A stretch of 64,000 nucleotides of DNA, from contig NC_067477.1 in the NCBI RefSeq assembly GCF_947179515.1, positions 118,183,562-118,247,561 on the forward strand. The letters run 5' to 3'. Shown here one piece after another: positions 62,380 to 64,000 of this stretch. Made by a program: the position numbers and the translations under genes. Source of the DNA: Apodemus sylvaticus. Its lineage: Eukaryota; Chordata; Mammalia; Rodentia; Muridae. Position 1 is the stretch's first letter, and every line of letters starts with the position of its first letter. The notes beneath the pieces were generated by a model. It was given only the letters and a program-made list of their open reading frames with translations, made no database searches and was not told the DNA's origin.

Positions 62380-62663
62380 TTCTTCTTCTTCTTCTTCTTC
62401 TTCTTCTTCTTCTTCTTCTTCTTCTTCTTCTTCTTCTTCTTCTTCTTCTTCTTCTTCTTCTTCTTCTTCTTCTTCTTCTTCTTCCTCCTCCTCCTCCTCC
62501 TCCTCCTCCTCCTCCTCCTCTCCTCCCTCCTCCTCCTCCCTCCTCCTCCTCCTCCTCCTTCCTCCTCCTCCTCCTCCTCCTTCCTCCTCCTCCTCCTCCT
62601 CCTCCTCCTTCCTCCTCCTCCTCCTCCTCCTCCTCCTCCTCCTCCTCCTCCTCTTCCTCCTCC
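62380..62663. repeat. 284-nt pure pyrimidine tract: (TTC)35 then (TCC)n
   Basis: 62380-62484 is 35 uninterrupted TTC units (GAA on the other strand). 62485-62663 is TCC/CTC triplets with a few TTCC or CCC slips. Not one purine occurs on the plus strand until AG at 62664-62665. Confidence 0.98.
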
Positions 62664-62665
62664 AG

Positions 62666-64000
62666 ACATCAGTTTCAGTTTCAGCTTCTTAAGGAGCCTT
62701 CCTTGACCTCAAGACTAACTCAGTACTTCCTAGCAATCCCTTTGGTAACAGCTGGCACTTCCAGGATGATAACAGTGTCTACACCAGAGGCGAGTAATGG
62801 CTGCTGGAGAGTTCTCTCCCTCCACTAATGATGCTCCCCTTCCCAAAACAGGACTGCTTGCAAAGCTAATTGCTCATTGTCTAACCTGTGTGTGGCCCCT
62901 AGAAGACGCTTAGTAAGTACATTGCAGAAATGGATTTAAGATTGCTCCAGGAAGCAAAACAGGAATATGAGGGGGCCTAAGGAGGCTAGGAGTCTTCCTG
63001 TCTGGGTCCCAGAGTTAGGGGCTAAGCTTTCTCTTCTGCCGATACAGCTTCCTCACCACCCCCCAAGCATGTTTGGAGTAATTGTCAGTAGTTAATAGAC
63101 CATCCATGGCCTAATCCAGTCCTAGCATATCTGATCCTCATTTCCTAGAATAAGTTGTGAACTCTAGTTCTCTAAGGATGCAAGAGTAAAACCCAGCCCT
63201 ATTTGAGGAGACTCTGTTAATGACACTATTTACTACATCATGTCTCTTATATGAAGGCGCCCTAGGAGATGTCCTCTTTAGCTGTAAGGATCCAGAAGGG
63301 CTTTGTGGGGCAGCTGACTCTCTTTCTCGTGCTTGCTGAGCCTGTAGATGACTTTTCTCTGTCACTTCCGACCTCCACGAAGCTCAGGGCCGCATTCTCC
63401 GTTCACCCCTGTAACTATTGACGCCCGCCGCTCATACTCCTGGCGATATTACTTTTTTCCTGCTCTTCATTTTCTATCCTCAATATTTTATTTTCTCTGG
63501 TCTTGATTTGTTACATTATTTACAGCTTCCTATTTGAGAGGACCGAGTCTTGTAAAGCCTTCACAGGTCCTCCGTGGAATGTAGCAGGAGGATATATGAA
63601 AGAAATACATTCATGAAGCTCCCTGACACACAACCTTTAATGTGTGGAGGTTTCTTTCTGTGTCTGCACTGGTAGGAAGGAGCGAGGGGAGAGAGAACTT
63701 GATTGGCAAGGGTGTTCCTCAGCACACACAGACATGTTAGGCTTTGCAGGACAAGGATCCTTCTGGAACTGCATGTAGAAGAGAATTTGTTCTCTATCCT
63801 AAGAGGCCCAAAACCTGAGTGAGTATCCTCTGTTTACAGACTGACTCTTCTCTGCAATGGCTCAGTAGAGGAACTCAGTAATTGGTGCTGGATTCGGTAT
63901 GACAGAATCCCCCCGCCCAAGGTGTGGTTGTCTGTTATGAGGTCAGAATTACAGTGTTTCTGTAGGTAAAACTATACTTTCAGATATTTTTCAACTCACC
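62666..64000. other. Intronic sequence, nothing recognised
   Basis: No exon or repeat was identified up to the right edge. 63360-63450 is locally richer in CpG (cttccgacctccacgaagc; gacgcccgccgctc). Confidence 0.4.

Larger units (their letters stand above)
11914..64000 (+). other. Alk: Alk intron 3, 5' part (at least 52 kb)
   Basis: No continuation of MAM domain 1 (expected to begin with codons for SFLLLNTS) was seen, so exon 4 lies beyond the right edge. The content is interspersed repeats, microsatellites and unassigned single-copy sequence. Repeats of both orientations are present. Confidence 0.85.

Noticed and set aside
62193..62828. 211-codon plus-strand ORF (Leu/Pro/Ser runs) and its minus-strand mirror (Lys/Gly/Arg runs)
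   Set aside because: The frame is open only because it runs through TTC/TCC triplets, which contain no stops. There are no other coding features.
11914..64000. Search for Alk exon 4
   Set aside because: No stretch encoding the expected start (SFLLLNTS) after an AG acceptor was found. A caccatcctgag word near 17717 is not in a matching frame or context.

Overview
This window is vertebrate genomic DNA, almost all intron, from a murid rodent. The rodent call rests on the repeats: B2/B3/B4/ID-type SINEs, ORR1/MaLR-type LTRs, RMER1-like elements and rodent L1 3' ends. I do not commit to a species. The younger L1 text reads like the F/V-type subfamilies I associate with mouse and its relatives, and I saw neither intact young B1 copies nor young rat-type ID copies.

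Only one coding segment is secure: a 165-bp exon at 11749-11913 (+), flanked by an AG acceptor and a GT donor. It encodes the start of the first MAM domain of the receptor tyrosine kinase ALK. Its length, its phase (1/1) and its residues fit ALK exon 3 (about residues 263-318). So 1-11748 is the 3' part of Alk intron 2, and 11914-64000 is at least 52 kb of intron 3. Exons 2 and 4 were looked for and not seen. No other protein gene, CRISPR array, bacterial-type operon or RNA gene is supported.

Layout: 0.3-10.7 kb holds LTR and SINE copies, MIR relics and a CA/TC/AC/AG compound microsatellite. The exon lies at 11.75 kb. From 13.5 to 23.4 kb come an ancient L1, MaLR and RMER1-like repeats, B2/B3 SINEs and GA tracts. 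The most unusual block is 26.6-29.9 kb. There an L1 ORF1/ORF2 fragment stops at about 27.42 kb against roughly one kilobase of AT-rich tandem repeat (period about 157-170 bp). Read on the minus strand, that repeat looks like a decayed 55-residue coiled-coil-type coding repeat. It is followed by a 5'-inverted (twin-primed) L1. From 31.4 to 34.6 kb there are ancient L1 and CR1/L3-type LINE relics. At 44.0-46.6 kb there are two minus-strand L1 segments. At 52.8-54.4 kb three plus-strand L1 relics of different type lie in a row. At 54.7-55.6 kb there is an ancient mammalian-wide repeat. A rodent L1 3' end lies at 59.6-60.1 kb, and a 284-nt uninterrupted pyrimidine tract (TTC then TCC) ends in a CAG at 62.38-62.66 kb.

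Several unassigned intronic stretches are rich in homeodomain-like TAAT words and look like conserved non-coding elements (50.7, 42.8 and 61.75 kb). Repeat family names are from memory and should be read as family-level calls.
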